64,000 nt of DNA, taken from CAZBDV01 sp964490765. GTDB taxonomy: Bacteria; Cloacimonadota; Cloacimonadia; Cloacimonadales; JAJBBL01. The notes under the pieces were generated by a model. That model had not been told where the DNA came from. It saw only the letters and a program-made list of their open reading frames with translations, and ran no database searches. Made by a program: the position numbers and the translations under genes. Shown one piece after another: positions 1 to 8,061 of the stretch. How positions within the stretch are numbered: position 1 is the stretch's first letter; every line of letters begins with the position of its first letter. Location: NCBI GenBank assembly GCA_964490765.1, contig CAZBDV010000002.1:62001-126000 (forward strand), given 5' to 3'.

Positions 1-840
1 CTCTTTGTTTTCATAATCCTGCAAACTCTTTTCATGATCTTTGTATACTTGCACCTGGAATTTTTTTGTAGAGAAGTATAGTTTTCCGTTCTCTTGTGTC
101 AATTTACCTTTGAATTGATTCATAGCCGGACTACCTATGAATCCAGCGACAAAGAGGTTATTCGGGTTATTATAAACAGAAAGGGGCTTATCAATCTGAT
201 GGACTATCCCCTCTTTAATAATTACTATTCTGTCTGCCATAGTCATCGCTTCTACCTGGTCATGGGTAACGTAGATCATTGTGGTTTCCAGCTCTTTATG
301 GAGTTTTATGATCTCTGCCCGCATTTGAACTCTGAGTTTGGCATCAAGATTGGAGAGGGGTTCATCAAAGAGAAATACTTGAGGTTTACGAACAATAGCC
401 CGGCCAAGAGCTACACGCTGTCTCTGGCCGCCTGAAAGCTCTTTAGGTTTTCGTTTGAGAAGTTTATCAATATCGAGTAACCTGGCTGCCTCTTTTACCT
501 CTCTGTCTATGACAGATTTCTTTGTCTTTCTCAATTTGAGAGCGAAGGCCATATTATCAAAGACAGTCATATGAGGATAGAGGGCATAATTCTGAAAAAC
601 CATGGCAATATCCCGATTTTTGGGGAGGACGTCATTTACCAGTTTCTCACCGATATAGATTTCACCGGAAGTTATTGTTTCCAGGCCGGCAATCATCCTT
701 AAAGCTGTAGTTTTACCGCAGCCAGAAGGGCCAACGAGAATCACAAATTCTTTATCAGCGATATCAATGTTCATGTCGATAACTGCTTTCACGCCGTTAT
801 CGTAAGTCTTATTAAGATCTTTGAGCTTTACCTGTGCCAT
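1..840 (-). CDS. ABC transporter ATP-binding protein, MalK/UgpC-type (C-terminus beyond window)
   Basis: This is the ATPase subunit of a carbohydrate-type ABC importer and would act at the cytoplasmic face of the membrane. The window holds exactly 280 codons from ATG at 840 and no stop; the family is usually 350-380 residues, so the end of the C-terminal regulatory (OB/TOBE) part lies outside. Visible motifs are Walker A GPSGCGKTT (residues 37-45), the Q-loop in VFQNYALYPHMT, the signature LSGGQRQR, and Walker B followed by DEPLSNLDAKLR, a hallmark of the MalK/UgpC/MsmX group. It follows the histidine phosphatase gene by 89 bases on the same strand. No permease or binding protein is visible, so the substrate cannot be named. 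Confidence 0.9.
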   Translation of the reverse strand, partial: MAQVKLKDLNKTYDNGVKAVIDMNIDIADKEFVILVGPSGCGKTTALRMIAGLETITSGEIYIGEKLVNDVLPKNRDIAMVFQNYALYPHMTVFDNMAFALKLRKTKKSVIDREVKEAARLLDIDKLLKRKPKELSGGQRQRVALGRAIVRKPQVFLFDEPLSNLDAKLRVQMRAEIIKLHKELETTMIYVTHDQVEAMTMADRIVIIKEGIVHQIDKPLSVYNNPNNLFVAGFIGSPAMNQFKGKLTQENGKLYFSTKKFQVQVYKDHEKSLQDYENKE

Positions 841-929
841 TGCTTTTCATACCTTTATTTTTTGAACGAAACAAAGTGTGACTAATCCTCTCTGTCAAGA
901 AATAACTGCTTGTCTAATATTACAGGAGA

Positions 930-1505
930 TTATTTTCTCAACTTCTTTTCGATTATACAGACTCCAGCGGGATTAAAATCAGTTTTGATTACTTTCCAGC
1001 CGGGACTCAAAGCTGCATACACTATAAGTGTAAATATGCGAGCCTGATGACTGATTATCAATATATCATCCTTTACCTTCTTGACCCTGTGAATGATCTG
1101 TCTAGCCTGGAAATAATAGCGAAAAATGCTTAGAGTATAAAGGGACTTTACAACACAGAGATATACCCAGTACCGTATTTTGATCTTTAGCTTTCGTGGC
1201 ATGCGGGGTGGCGAGATATAGATCTCTGTCAGTTGAGGAAGTGCCTTGGAGAGAGTCATATTGTCAGGATGTGTCAGAAAGGCTCTGGCAGTCTGTTTTG
1301 TACGTCGCAGCGGGCTATAGAATATGTAGGTATACATATTCTTCAAAGCGTTCACCTGTTTTTGTATCTCCTGCTCTCCTAACGGAGTGAGGGTAGACTT
1401 CTTCCATTCCTCCAGAATTTCCATGAACTCTTCATAATTGACCTTTCTCTGGTAGTCTTCCAGAAGATGGGAGGCAGTTCCGTGTCTGATTATATACACT
1501 CTCAT
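930..1505 (-). CDS. Histidine phosphatase (phosphoglycerate mutase/SixA-like)
   Basis: A small cytoplasmic enzyme of 191 residues in the histidine phosphatase superfamily. It opens MRVYIIRHG, with the RHG motif placing the phosphorylated His at residue 8. The SPLRRTKQTA segment binds the phosphate, and a second His sits in IISHQARIF near the C-terminus. I chose ATG 1505 over the longer reading from 1580 because RHG motifs lie within the first ten residues in this family and the longer reading would overlap the upstream EIIA gene. It starts 13 bases after that gene's stop, so the two are probably co-transcribed. SixA proteins dephosphorylate phosphohistidine on phosphorelay or PTS proteins; a link to the neighbouring EIIA proteins is plausible but unproven. 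A phosphosugar or nucleotide phosphatase role is equally possible. Confidence 0.75.
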   Translation of the reverse strand: MRVYIIRHGTASHLLEDYQRKVNYEEFMEILEEWKKSTLTPLGEQEIQKQVNALKNMYTYIFYSPLRRTKQTARAFLTHPDNMTLSKALPQLTEIYISPPRMPRKLKIKIRYWVYLCVVKSLYTLSIFRYYFQARQIIHRVKKVKDDILIISHQARIFTLIVYAALSPGWKVIKTDFNPAGVCIIEKKLRK

Positions 1506-1518
1506 ATATATATATAAC

Positions 1519-2337
1519 TCAGCTAAATTCATCAAGTGTACCGGCAACGATCTCTGTAGGAAACAATTGAATGTAACCATAACCCGGTTTCGTGAAATCT
1601 ATCTCATATTCTTTTAATATTGCCGATAATCTGTGAGGAATTCTACGATCGTTAACGTTGGAAATAATCAGAGCAGTTTCCAGGTTCTTTTTTCTGTGCC
1701 TCATACTCAACCCTGAGAAAACCGGCATATCATAGGCTATTTTTCGAGCCATCGAAAGAGACTTGATAACAGAGGCATTATGGATTCCGATTTCCATCAT
1801 AGCGGTCAAAACATCAGGAAGTTTTCCTGTTTTGTATAGATACACGAGCATCAGATAACTATCTTCAGTAGTCTCTTCGTCAGTGTCTTTATCATATTGT
1901 GCTAATGTGTTTAAAACTTCGGTACTACTTTCTGCATTGATCAATATGCGGGTAAAGTTCTCATTCTTGAGTAATCTGGCTGTTCTGGCAAGTAACCGGA
2001 GATAGTTTTTGTTATGTTTATTGTCACATCCGAAGAGGAACAGGAGTCTAACAGGGCCAAAAGCAGGGTGCTCATAATCGATTCCTTCTTTCAGAATAAC
2101 AATCAGTAAAAAAAGTCCTTTGACACTCCGACAACCTGCATGAGGAATAGCTATATTGGGCATAATCTCAGTGTTACCAGCCTTTTCCCGGTTAATCAGA
2201 GACTGGGAGAATGCTTCGCTGTCAGATACATATTCCTTCTCGGCGAGATAGTTAGACATCAGGTCGAACAATTCAGACTTATTCTTTACCAGGGGATTGA
2301 GTATAATCAGTTCATGGTCAGTTCGTTCTCTAAGCAT
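1519..2337 (-). CDS. PTS EIIA (fructose/Ntr-type) domain fused to a PII-like domain
   Basis: A 272-residue soluble protein. Residues about 5-150 form an EIIA type-2 (PtsN/FruA-like) domain. The predicted phospho-accepting residue is His66 in the motif MPNIAIPHAG. Residues about 160-272 (from SYLMLVYLYKTG) resemble a PII-like nitrogen-regulatory domain. No EIIB or EIIC part is present, so this is not a complete sugar permease component. The start ATG 2337 has a GGAG seven bases upstream. It lies 12 bases downstream of a cation-proton antiporter whose other neighbour is a paralogue of this protein. Regulation of the antiporter by phosphorylation of His66 is an inference from context. Confidence 0.8.
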   Translation of the reverse strand: MLRERTDHELIILNPLVKNKSELFDLMSNYLAEKEYVSDSEAFSQSLINREKAGNTEIMPNIAIPHAGCRSVKGLFLLIVILKEGIDYEHPAFGPVRLLFLFGCDNKHNKNYLRLLARTARLLKNENFTRILINAESSTEVLNTLAQYDKDTDEETTEDSYLMLVYLYKTGKLPDVLTAMMEIGIHNASVIKSLSMARKIAYDMPVFSGLSMRHRKKNLETALIISNVNDRRIPHRLSAILKEYEIDFTKPGYGYIQLFPTEIVAGTLDEFS

Positions 2338-2349
2338 TGTCTCACTCCG

Positions 2350-3531
2350 TTAAAATGTCTCTTTGCGGAATTTTCTATAGCTGAACTTGATTAGGAACGG
2401 TGCAGTAATAGAGGTTATTATCACCATCAGAACCACAGCTGAAAGATCATCTACGGAGAGAAGTTTATGCTGGACTCCCATCGAAGCAATGATAAGAGCA
2501 ACTTCACCACGTGGTATCATACCAAAACCGATTCTGACCGAACGAGTAGTATCGAATTTTGCAATTCTGGCACCGAAAGCACTACCGAAAAACTTACTAA
2601 TTATTGCCAACAGAAGGAAGAGAATCAGATAGAGGGGATTAATGCTTAGGATGCGGAGATTTATAGCAAGGCCAATCCCGATAAAGAAGAAATCGATGAA
2701 GAGGGATTTTCCTACTTCGGAGATACCGGTATTGATCATATGCCGATATTCGGTCTGCCCGATAAACAGTCCTGCAAGGTAAGCACCAGTTATTGCTGCC
2801 AGGCCAGACATCTCAGCAAACCAGGAATAGAGGAATATAATGGCAACTGAGACCGAGAGTATTGAACCTTCCAACCTCAGCTTTTTGCTGTTTACGAAGA
2901 GTGCCGGTAGAAGATACAACCCAACTGCAAAGGCAATGATAAAGTAAACTATGATCTTGATTACAGTTAAGAATAGTTCACTCTGATAGATATTAGAACT
3001 GCCGGTCTTTTCAACTGAAAGCCCAAAAATGAAGGAGATGAGTAGAATGCCTAACACATCATCTATTATGGCACTATTAACGATACACCGACCCTCGATG
3101 CTCTTTAGTTTATCGATGTCCATAAGAGTTATGACCGAGATACTAATACTTGTAGCGGTAAATACAGCTCCGATAAACAGACTGCTCACCAGTCCATAAC
3201 CAAAAATCTTAGCGAGTAACAAACCAAAGAGAAATGGGAAAACAATTCCCCCCAGAGCTGGAAAGATTGCTTTCTTCGATTCTTCGCGAATTTTTGAGAG
3301 ATTAGTTTGAATACCTGCTTCAAATATCAAAAATAGGATACCTATCTGAGCTATCCATTCTATTGTTCCGCTTCGTTCAACAAAATTAAACAGGCTTGGC
3401 CCCAGAACAATTCCGAGAAAAATTAGAGCAATAACAGGTGGTAGTTTGAGTTTGAGTGATATAGCACGCAATATATTAGCCAGAAGTAGAATAAGTGCTA
3501 TTTGCAGGATAAGATACATTGTATTGTTCAT
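2350..3531 (-). CDS. Cation:proton antiporter (CPA2 / KefB-NapA type)
   Basis: An integral membrane protein of 393 residues, about twelve hydrophobic segments, of the sodium/hydrogen exchanger family. Characteristic stretches are LPPVIALIFLGIVLGPSLF near the N-terminus, an IIDDVLGILLISF segment carrying the adjacent acidic residues used for cation/proton exchange in the CPA2 branch, and GMIPRGEVALIIASMG near the C-terminus. It ends within the membrane domain and lacks the cytoplasmic RCK (TrkA-N/TrkA-C) domain of full-length KefB/KefC proteins, so any regulation must come from separate proteins. The two EIIA-PII proteins encoded immediately upstream and downstream are obvious candidates. The ion (Na+ or K+) cannot be read from the sequence. 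No strong ribosome-binding site precedes ATG 3531; ATG 3519 is an alternative. Confidence 0.88.
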   Translation of the reverse strand: MNNTMYLILQIALILLLANILRAISLKLKLPPVIALIFLGIVLGPSLFNFVERSGTIEWIAQIGILFLIFEAGIQTNLSKIREESKKAIFPALGGIVFPFLFGLLLAKIFGYGLVSSLFIGAVFTATSISISVITLMDIDKLKSIEGRCIVNSAIIDDVLGILLISFIFGLSVEKTGSSNIYQSELFLTVIKIIVYFIIAFAVGLYLLPALFVNSKKLRLEGSILSVSVAIIFLYSWFAEMSGLAAITGAYLAGLFIGQTEYRHMINTGISEVGKSLFIDFFFIGIGLAINLRILSINPLYLILFLLLAIISKFFGSAFGARIAKFDTTRSVRIGFGMIPRGEVALIIASMGVQHKLLSVDDLSAVVLMVIITSITAPFLIKFSYRKFRKETF

Positions 3532-3573
3532 AACTGTTCAGGCCTTTTAACTTTGTTTGGTTTCATGTTAATA

Positions 3574-4401
3574 TCAAAGATCGATTTCTTCGTCAGGATT
3601 ACCAATTAGAGCAGCAATTGGTATAATCTGAATAAATCCGGTTCCTTTTTTGCTGAAATCGAGATTATTCTCTTTCAGGAGTTCAGCCAGTCGATATGCA
3701 ATTCTCTGGTCACTAATCTGGCAGGCAATAACTACAGAATCTTTATGTTTCTTTTCCTCAGTATGGTACATACCGGTATAGATTGGAATATCCAGTGATA
3801 TTCTGCTACCGAGCGACATCGATTCCATAACAGAAGCATTGGTGATTCCTAATTCAACGAGGTTTGTCAGCAGATCAGAAAGTCTATGTCCATCATGGAG
3901 GGTAACCAACATCATATATTGTGTCTTAGATTCTTCAACCTCAACATCCGGTTTATCATATTCATCGAGTAATTGAATAACCTCATCAGGTTTTTTACAA
4001 TTCAGGAGTCTCTCCCGAAACTCCTCTATCTTGAGTAACCTTGCAGATTTTGCCAGCAGCTGCAGATATTCTTTATTAAATTTGTCTGAGGTTCCAAAGA
4101 AGAAGATGATCTTAGCCTTACCCATATCGGGATTGCCAAAATCCAGACCTTCCTTGATAAGGACAATACTGAGGAATAGTTTTTCAACAGAATCTGAACG
4201 GGAATGTGGCAGGGCAACACCCGGCATCAGTTCAGTATTTGCCACCTCTTCTCGTTCTATGAGTGCCTGCAAAAAACTCTTTTTGTTAAGAACATAGTCG
4301 AGGTTATAGAGATGATTTACCATTTTCTCGAAAAGTTCTTCCTTATTCTCTACCTGCGGTTCAATGATAATCAGATCTTCTGTAACATAATGAGAGAGCA
4401 T
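3574..4401 (-). CDS. PTS EIIA (fructose/Ntr-type) domain fused to a PII-like domain, paralogue of 1519-2337
   Basis: A soluble protein of 275 residues with the same architecture as the product of 1519-2337: an N-terminal EIIA type-2 domain and a C-terminal PII-like domain starting at about QYMMLVTLHDGH. Counting from the chosen start, the phospho-accepting His is again residue 66, in MPGVALPHSRS. ATG 4401 was chosen over the longer reading from 4425 because ATGGAGATACT places a GGAG seven bases upstream and because the N-terminus then aligns residue for residue with its paralogue. It is the first gene of the EIIA-antiporter-EIIA set and lies 87 bases after mltG. Phosphotransfer from the HPr encoded at 27489-27755 is inferred, not shown. 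Confidence 0.82.
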   Translation of the reverse strand: MLSHYVTEDLIIIEPQVENKEELFEKMVNHLYNLDYVLNKKSFLQALIEREEVANTELMPGVALPHSRSDSVEKLFLSIVLIKEGLDFGNPDMGKAKIIFFFGTSDKFNKEYLQLLAKSARLLKIEEFRERLLNCKKPDEVIQLLDEYDKPDVEVEESKTQYMMLVTLHDGHRLSDLLTNLVELGITNASVMESMSLGSRISLDIPIYTGMYHTEEKKHKDSVVIACQISDQRIAYRLAELLKENNLDFSKKGTGFIQIIPIAALIGNPDEEIDL

Positions 4402-4488
4402 AGTATCTCCATGTTTGTACCCCAAGTGGGTAATATTATCTTCCAGGTTTCAGTCATTAAACTATCCATAAGCTGCCCCCAAAGCCAC

Positions 4489-5469
4489 TTATCTATTTCT
4501 TAAAACTCTTTGCTTATTTAAATGTTCTCGATAGGTTTTGGAAAATATATGACGTCCCTTTTGATCGGCAAAGAAATAGAGAAACTCCGATTCTGCAGGA
4601 TTGAGCACGGCCTGCATCGCTGATATGGATGGACTACAAATTGGTGCTGGTGGTAATCCGACTTTCTGATACGTGTTATAGGGAGAGTCGATCTGTAGAT
4701 CATTATAATATATAGTCCGTCTCTCTATACCCTCTTTGGAAAGGGCATAGGCAACTGTCGGATCTGCCTGTAACATCTTTCCGATACTAAGGCGGTTGAT
4801 GAATACACTGGCTATCAGGGGCATTTCGTCAATATAACGTGCCTCTTTTTCGATAATAGATGCCAGGATAATCATTTCGTAAAAAGAGTAATCAAAGTTA
4901 TCAGGGAGTTGTAACTCAGTGGTTTTATGGAAGAATTCGTTAACCATTCTTCTGAGAATAAACTCTTCACTTACCCCTTCCGTGAAATCATATGTCTCAG
5001 GATAGAGAAATCCTTCCAGAGATTCTACCGAAAAACCGGTTAGTTGTCGAGAAAAATCCATATCTTTTGCCAGATCAACAAAAGTATCATATTCACCAAA
5101 GCCCTGGTCATTGAGTCGTCTGGCGGTTTCACTGATAGTCAGTCCTTCAGGAATTACAGCCCGACGGGCCAAGACATCACCTTCCATTAGCTTCTTAACG
5201 ACTGCTGCAGTAGACATTCTTCCGCTGAAAAGATACTTGCCCCAGCTCAATTCCTGATCGATATTTCGGAGTCTTACATATATAACAAATGGCCATTTAC
5301 TACGGATAACTCCGTTTTGCACCAGTTTATCACCTATTCGTGCTGCAGATTCACCAGTCTGAATTTCCACAACAACTTCCTTAATTGGCCTTGGTATTAT
5401 GATGAGAAAGATCTCATAACCGAGAGCCAATAAGAACAGGGTTATCAATATTATAGTAAATGTTCTCAT
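4489..5469 (-). CDS. mltG: Endolytic murein transglycosylase MltG (YceG-like)
   Basis: An inner-membrane enzyme of 326 residues that cleaves nascent peptidoglycan glycan strands and so sets their length. An N-terminal membrane anchor (residues about 1-28) is followed by a LysM-like segment (EVVVEIQTGESAARIGDKL) and the YceG catalytic domain. The motif ILASIIEKEA holds the catalytic Glu, and ADPTVAYAL and PYNTYQKVGLPPAPICSPS match the conserved C-terminal region. Length is normal for the family. Its start overlaps the stop of ruvX by four bases (ATGA), which implies translational coupling; ruvX and mltG are neighbours in many genomes. Confidence 0.93.
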   Translation of the reverse strand: MRTFTIILITLFLLALGYEIFLIIIPRPIKEVVVEIQTGESAARIGDKLVQNGVIRSKWPFVIYVRLRNIDQELSWGKYLFSGRMSTAAVVKKLMEGDVLARRAVIPEGLTISETARRLNDQGFGEYDTFVDLAKDMDFSRQLTGFSVESLEGFLYPETYDFTEGVSEEFILRRMVNEFFHKTTELQLPDNFDYSFYEMIILASIIEKEARYIDEMPLIASVFINRLSIGKMLQADPTVAYALSKEGIERRTIYYNDLQIDSPYNTYQKVGLPPAPICSPSISAMQAVLNPAESEFLYFFADQKGRHIFSKTYREHLNKQRVLRNR

Positions 5470-5894
5470 TTTTCACTTTCTTTGCTATTTAGATAGTTTT
5501 GTAAAATAATTGCAGCGGCAATTTGGTCAATCTTTTCCTTGCTCTTTCTGGTCGACTTCCCTTTTCTGATCACTATTTCCCTAGCCTCTAAAGAGCTGTA
5601 TCTCTCATCAAAGGTTGCTATTGGTAGAATGCAAACCTTCTTTAATGCTCTAATGAATTTCTCTACTTCTCCGGTCTGTTTGCTGGGTGTCCCATCCTGA
5701 AACAAAGGGAGACCGATGACGATAGTGCCAATTTTTTCTCTCTCTGCTATCCTTACAATTTCCTGACAGATCTCCTCTATACTATTTTTATTGTTGATGA
5801 TTGTAAGACAGGGAGATGCAAAAAGCTGGAGAGTATCGGAGAGAGCAATTCCAATCCTTTTCTGGCCGTAATCTATTCCCATTACTCTCGTCAT
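5466..5894 (-). CDS. ruvX: Putative pre-16S rRNA nuclease / Holliday junction resolvase-like YqgF
   Basis: A small RNase H-fold nuclease of 142 residues, usual for YqgF/RuvX. It starts MTRVMGIDYGQKRIGIALSD, with the first catalytic Asp in GIDYG. Further conserved features are IVIGLPLFQDGTPS, the DERYSS motif and the C-terminal IDQIAAAIILQNYL, which supplies the last acidic residue. E. coli YqgF is required for final processing of the 16S rRNA 5' end; a Holliday junction role has also been proposed for the family. It overlaps mltG by four bases downstream and lies 65 bases after a lipoprotein gene. Confidence 0.92.
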   Translation of the reverse strand: MTRVMGIDYGQKRIGIALSDTLQLFASPCLTIINNKNSIEEICQEIVRIAEREKIGTIVIGLPLFQDGTPSKQTGEVEKFIRALKKVCILPIATFDERYSSLEAREIVIRKGKSTRKSKEKIDQIAAAIILQNYLNSKESEK

Positions 5895-5959
5895 TTGCCT
5901 TCTCTAAGGGGAGTATTATCTATAGTTTAAGGTTGATGAACTTATTGGTAAGCAAAATA

Positions 5960-6565
5960 TCATATATGAGATTCATCTCGCCAGATTATAATGCGCCATT
6001 CATTACCTTCGGGACGGAGATAAAACCTGGCATACCCATCTGCAGTGATATTGGAAGAGCCGAATACGGTTAGTGACAAATGAAAATAGGTTGGTATAAT
6101 AACCCAATCTTCTCGTCCCTCCTGATTATCTGTTAACCAGGCATCTTCGTGTGGGATTTGAAGATTCAGGTAAAGATTATCTGGAGGTGGGAAAACCCCA
6201 TCAGAAGATCCATGCTTGAAAAGATTTCGATGATAATCGACTTCCTGATCATAATCCCACCAGCTGTCTTTAATACCATCACCATCCATATCGACACCGA
6301 TCTCATCAGTTTCGACAGAAATCAATTCAAATCTGAAAGAGCTTGACAGGCAGTTTTTGAAGAGATCCAGATCCTGCTGATTGTACGATGTCTCAAGATT
6401 AAGTAGGACATTTCGCGGGGTTGTATTATCTCTGATTTCATAAGAGGGAACATTATTAATGATACTCGGGTTAAACGGATTTGTACACCCATTCAAAACG
6501 AAAATCAGGATTGCCAGAACTCCCCACATTAGCAGGGTCAAGCATCTTCTAGGGAATATACTCAT
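5960..6565 (-). CDS. Hypothetical lipoprotein, SnoaL/NTF2-like fold suspected
   Basis: A 201-residue exported protein that I do not recognise at family level. Residues 1-28 form a lipoprotein signal: positive start, hydrophobic stretch and lipobox VLNGC. The mature part has the pattern TPRNVLLNLETSYNQQDLDLFKNCLSSSFRF, shared with the next protein upstream (TPLQTLDNLKYAYDYNENVDRYGSILSSDFEF), so the two are paralogues. Alternating aromatic strands near the C-terminus (GYARFYLRPEGNEWRIIIWRDE) suggest a small alpha/beta fold of the NTF2/SnoaL sort. The gene overlaps its upstream paralogue by 17 bases, and an AGG stands close before ATG 6565. The product would be anchored in the outer or inner membrane; function is unknown. 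Confidence 0.75.
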   Translation of the reverse strand: MSIFPRRCLTLLMWGVLAILIFVLNGCTNPFNPSIINNVPSYEIRDNTTPRNVLLNLETSYNQQDLDLFKNCLSSSFRFELISVETDEIGVDMDGDGIKDSWWDYDQEVDYHRNLFKHGSSDGVFPPPDNLYLNLQIPHEDAWLTDNQEGREDWVIIPTYFHLSLTVFGSSNITADGYARFYLRPEGNEWRIIIWRDESHI

Positions 6566-7100
6566 ATTTCAACCTGCCCCAGGTTGTATCATTATCTGTC
6601 CGGAAATCTTCCCACTGATATATGCGCCAGAAACCATCACTGTCACGTCGAATATAGAGAGTCATACTGCCAGAGAAAACAGAGGTTTCGTTTTCTCTGG
6701 TTAGTAGAAGTTCATAGTCTCGGTACAGGACGGCATTATCTGATTGGATAATATCGTCCTTCTCCTCGATAATCTGAAGCTCTAGATCCATATTCTTGTC
6801 TATCAGGCTCCGCATTTCCGTCTCCATATCTTTTCCCCAGTATACAGGGAGATTATAATCCTGCACATCCTGTGAATCAAAGTGAAACTCGAAATCACTG
6901 CTCAGGATTGAACCATATCGATCGACATTTTCGTTATAATCATAAGCATATTTCAAGTTATCAAGAGTTTGAAGTGGGGTAATAGGATAATGATTCCAGT
7001 TTACTTTACCCACAGGTTCTTCAGGATCTCTCGTCTCAAACAATCCACAAGATGATAGAATAAGGGCTGTTAAAATTACTAATCGAGGTAACAGCTTCAT
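6549..7100 (-). CDS. Hypothetical lipoprotein, paralogue of 5960-6565
   Basis: A 183-residue lipoprotein counted from ATG 7100. That start was preferred to 7127 because an AAGGGTAG precedes it and it avoids overlap with the upstream gene. The signal peptide ends in lipobox LILSSC. The mature domain shares its N-terminal helix pattern (TPLQTLDNLKYAYDYN...YGSILSSDFEF) and the terminal FWRIYQWEDFR strand with the downstream protein, so a duplication produced the pair. A predicted NTF2/SnoaL-like fold is inference from this helix-then-strands pattern. The gene is probably transcribed with the coiled-coil gene two bases upstream. Role unknown. Confidence 0.75.
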   Translation of the reverse strand: MKLLPRLVILTALILSSCGLFETRDPEEPVGKVNWNHYPITPLQTLDNLKYAYDYNENVDRYGSILSSDFEFHFDSQDVQDYNLPVYWGKDMETEMRSLIDKNMDLELQIIEEKDDIIQSDNAVLYRDYELLLTRENETSVFSGSMTLYIRRDSDGFWRIYQWEDFRTDNDTTWGRLKYEYIP

Positions 7101-7101
7101 T

Positions 7102-7422
7102 CTACCCTTCGTCAGGGCACTCTTCATCTTCTCCTTTTTCCTTCAAGATAGCAATCTCAGCCTCTAAACCAGTAATCACTTTTTCTATCTCTTCTATCTT
7201 ATTTATCTGCTCAACCAGAAACTCATTACTATCAAAATCATCTTTATGCGTGTAGATATAGTCACCGATCTGGGACTTCACATCCTTGACATCTCCCTTT
7301 AAAGAGCCTATCTTCAATTTTAGCCTTGATAACCTGGAAAGTTCTTCAACTTTGTCGAACGCTTTTGACATAGCGCTATTTATCTCTTTGCGAATGTTTT
7401 CCATAAAAGCTTTTGTATCCAT
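7102..7422 (-). CDS. Small coiled-coil protein of unknown function
   Basis: A 106-residue cytoplasmic protein with no signal peptide. It is rich in Lys, Glu and Asp and has heptad-like hydrophobic spacing (VEELSRLSRLKLKIGSLKGDVKDV and IEEIEKVITGLEAEIAILKE), so two long helices forming a coiled coil are likely. The start is secure because AGAAGGAGG stands six bases before ATG 7422. It is the first gene of a minus-strand series that continues with two lipoproteins, ruvX and mltG, and its promoter must lie in the 246-base divergent gap towards yjbQ. It resembles short coiled-coil proteins often annotated only as hypothetical. Confidence 0.7.
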   Translation of the reverse strand: MDTKAFMENIRKEINSAMSKAFDKVEELSRLSRLKLKIGSLKGDVKDVKSQIGDYIYTHKDDFDSNEFLVEQINKIEEIEKVITGLEAEIAILKEKGEDEECPDEG

Positions 7423-7668
7423 TACTAACCTCCTTCTGGTTAAGTATATTTTTACCTATCTGATACAATCTATAATCATTCGATAATGTCAAGGAATTTC
7501 AGCTTCTCGTTGTACCAGGCATTATAACCACTTTGTCGGTTCTTGTTGTATTAGAGAAATCATTCCGTTTTAAGAGAATGGTTGTATGCTCCTGGTGAAA
7601 ACATATTGACATCTGACAGGACATTTTGACCATGAGCGGCAAGTTGAAGACTATTCATAGGAGATGTT

Positions 7669-8061
7669 ATGATAAAAGTACTGATTGAGATTGAATCATC
7701 AAAGAGGTCTGAGTTTATTGATATTACTTCCAAAGTGAGGAGCGTTATCAAGGATAAAGATATCAGAGAGGGGGTAGTCAATATTTCCGTTCCCCATACA
7801 ACTGCAGGGGTTATAATTAATGAGGGGGCAGATCCCGATGTAGTTAATGATATCGGGATGTGGTTGGAAAAAATTGTACCTGAGGATTTACAGTATCGAC
7901 ATCTGGAAGGTAATTCACCTGCCCATATTAAGAGTATGCTAACAGGAGCATCTGTCAGTGTAGGTATTGAGAATGGGATACTATCATTAGGGACATGGCA
8001 GAGTATCTTTTTCTGTGAATTTGATGGTCCCCGTTCCAGGAAAGTCTGGTTGATGATATGA
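7669..8061 (+). CDS. YjbQ family protein (UPF0047, secondary thiamine-phosphate synthase-like)
   Basis: A 130-residue cytoplasmic protein that covers the whole UPF0047/YjbQ family length. Conserved residues are visible in SVPHTTAGVIINEGADPDVVND, in RHLEGNSPAHIKSMLTG and in the C-terminal LGTWQSIFFCEFDGPRSRKV. E. coli YjbQ has weak thiamine-phosphate synthase activity, but the physiological reaction of the family is not settled. The gene ends in a four-base ATGA overlap with the DUF401 permease gene, so the two are translationally coupled. GGAG lies eight bases before ATG 7669. Confidence 0.9.
   Translation: MIKVLIEIESSKRSEFIDITSKVRSVIKDKDIREGVVNISVPHTTAGVIINEGADPDVVNDIGMWLEKIVPEDLQYRHLEGNSPAHIKSMLTGASVSVGIENGILSLGTWQSIFFCEFDGPRSRKVWLMI

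Noticed and set aside
94..435. Plus-strand open frame of 113 residues at the window start
   Set aside because: It lies wholly antisense to the ABC ATPase (1-840 minus), whose Walker and signature motifs are intact. It has no family motif of its own.
1519..4401. Reading the EIIA proteins as components of a fructose permease
   Set aside because: There is no EIIB or EIIC domain nearby and the C-terminal halves are PII-like, so sugar transport is unlikely.
7560..7781. Minus-strand frame overlapping the start of yjbQ
   Set aside because: It is antisense to the well-conserved YjbQ N-terminus, with a low-complexity Ile/Ser/Leu translation, so it is a shadow.
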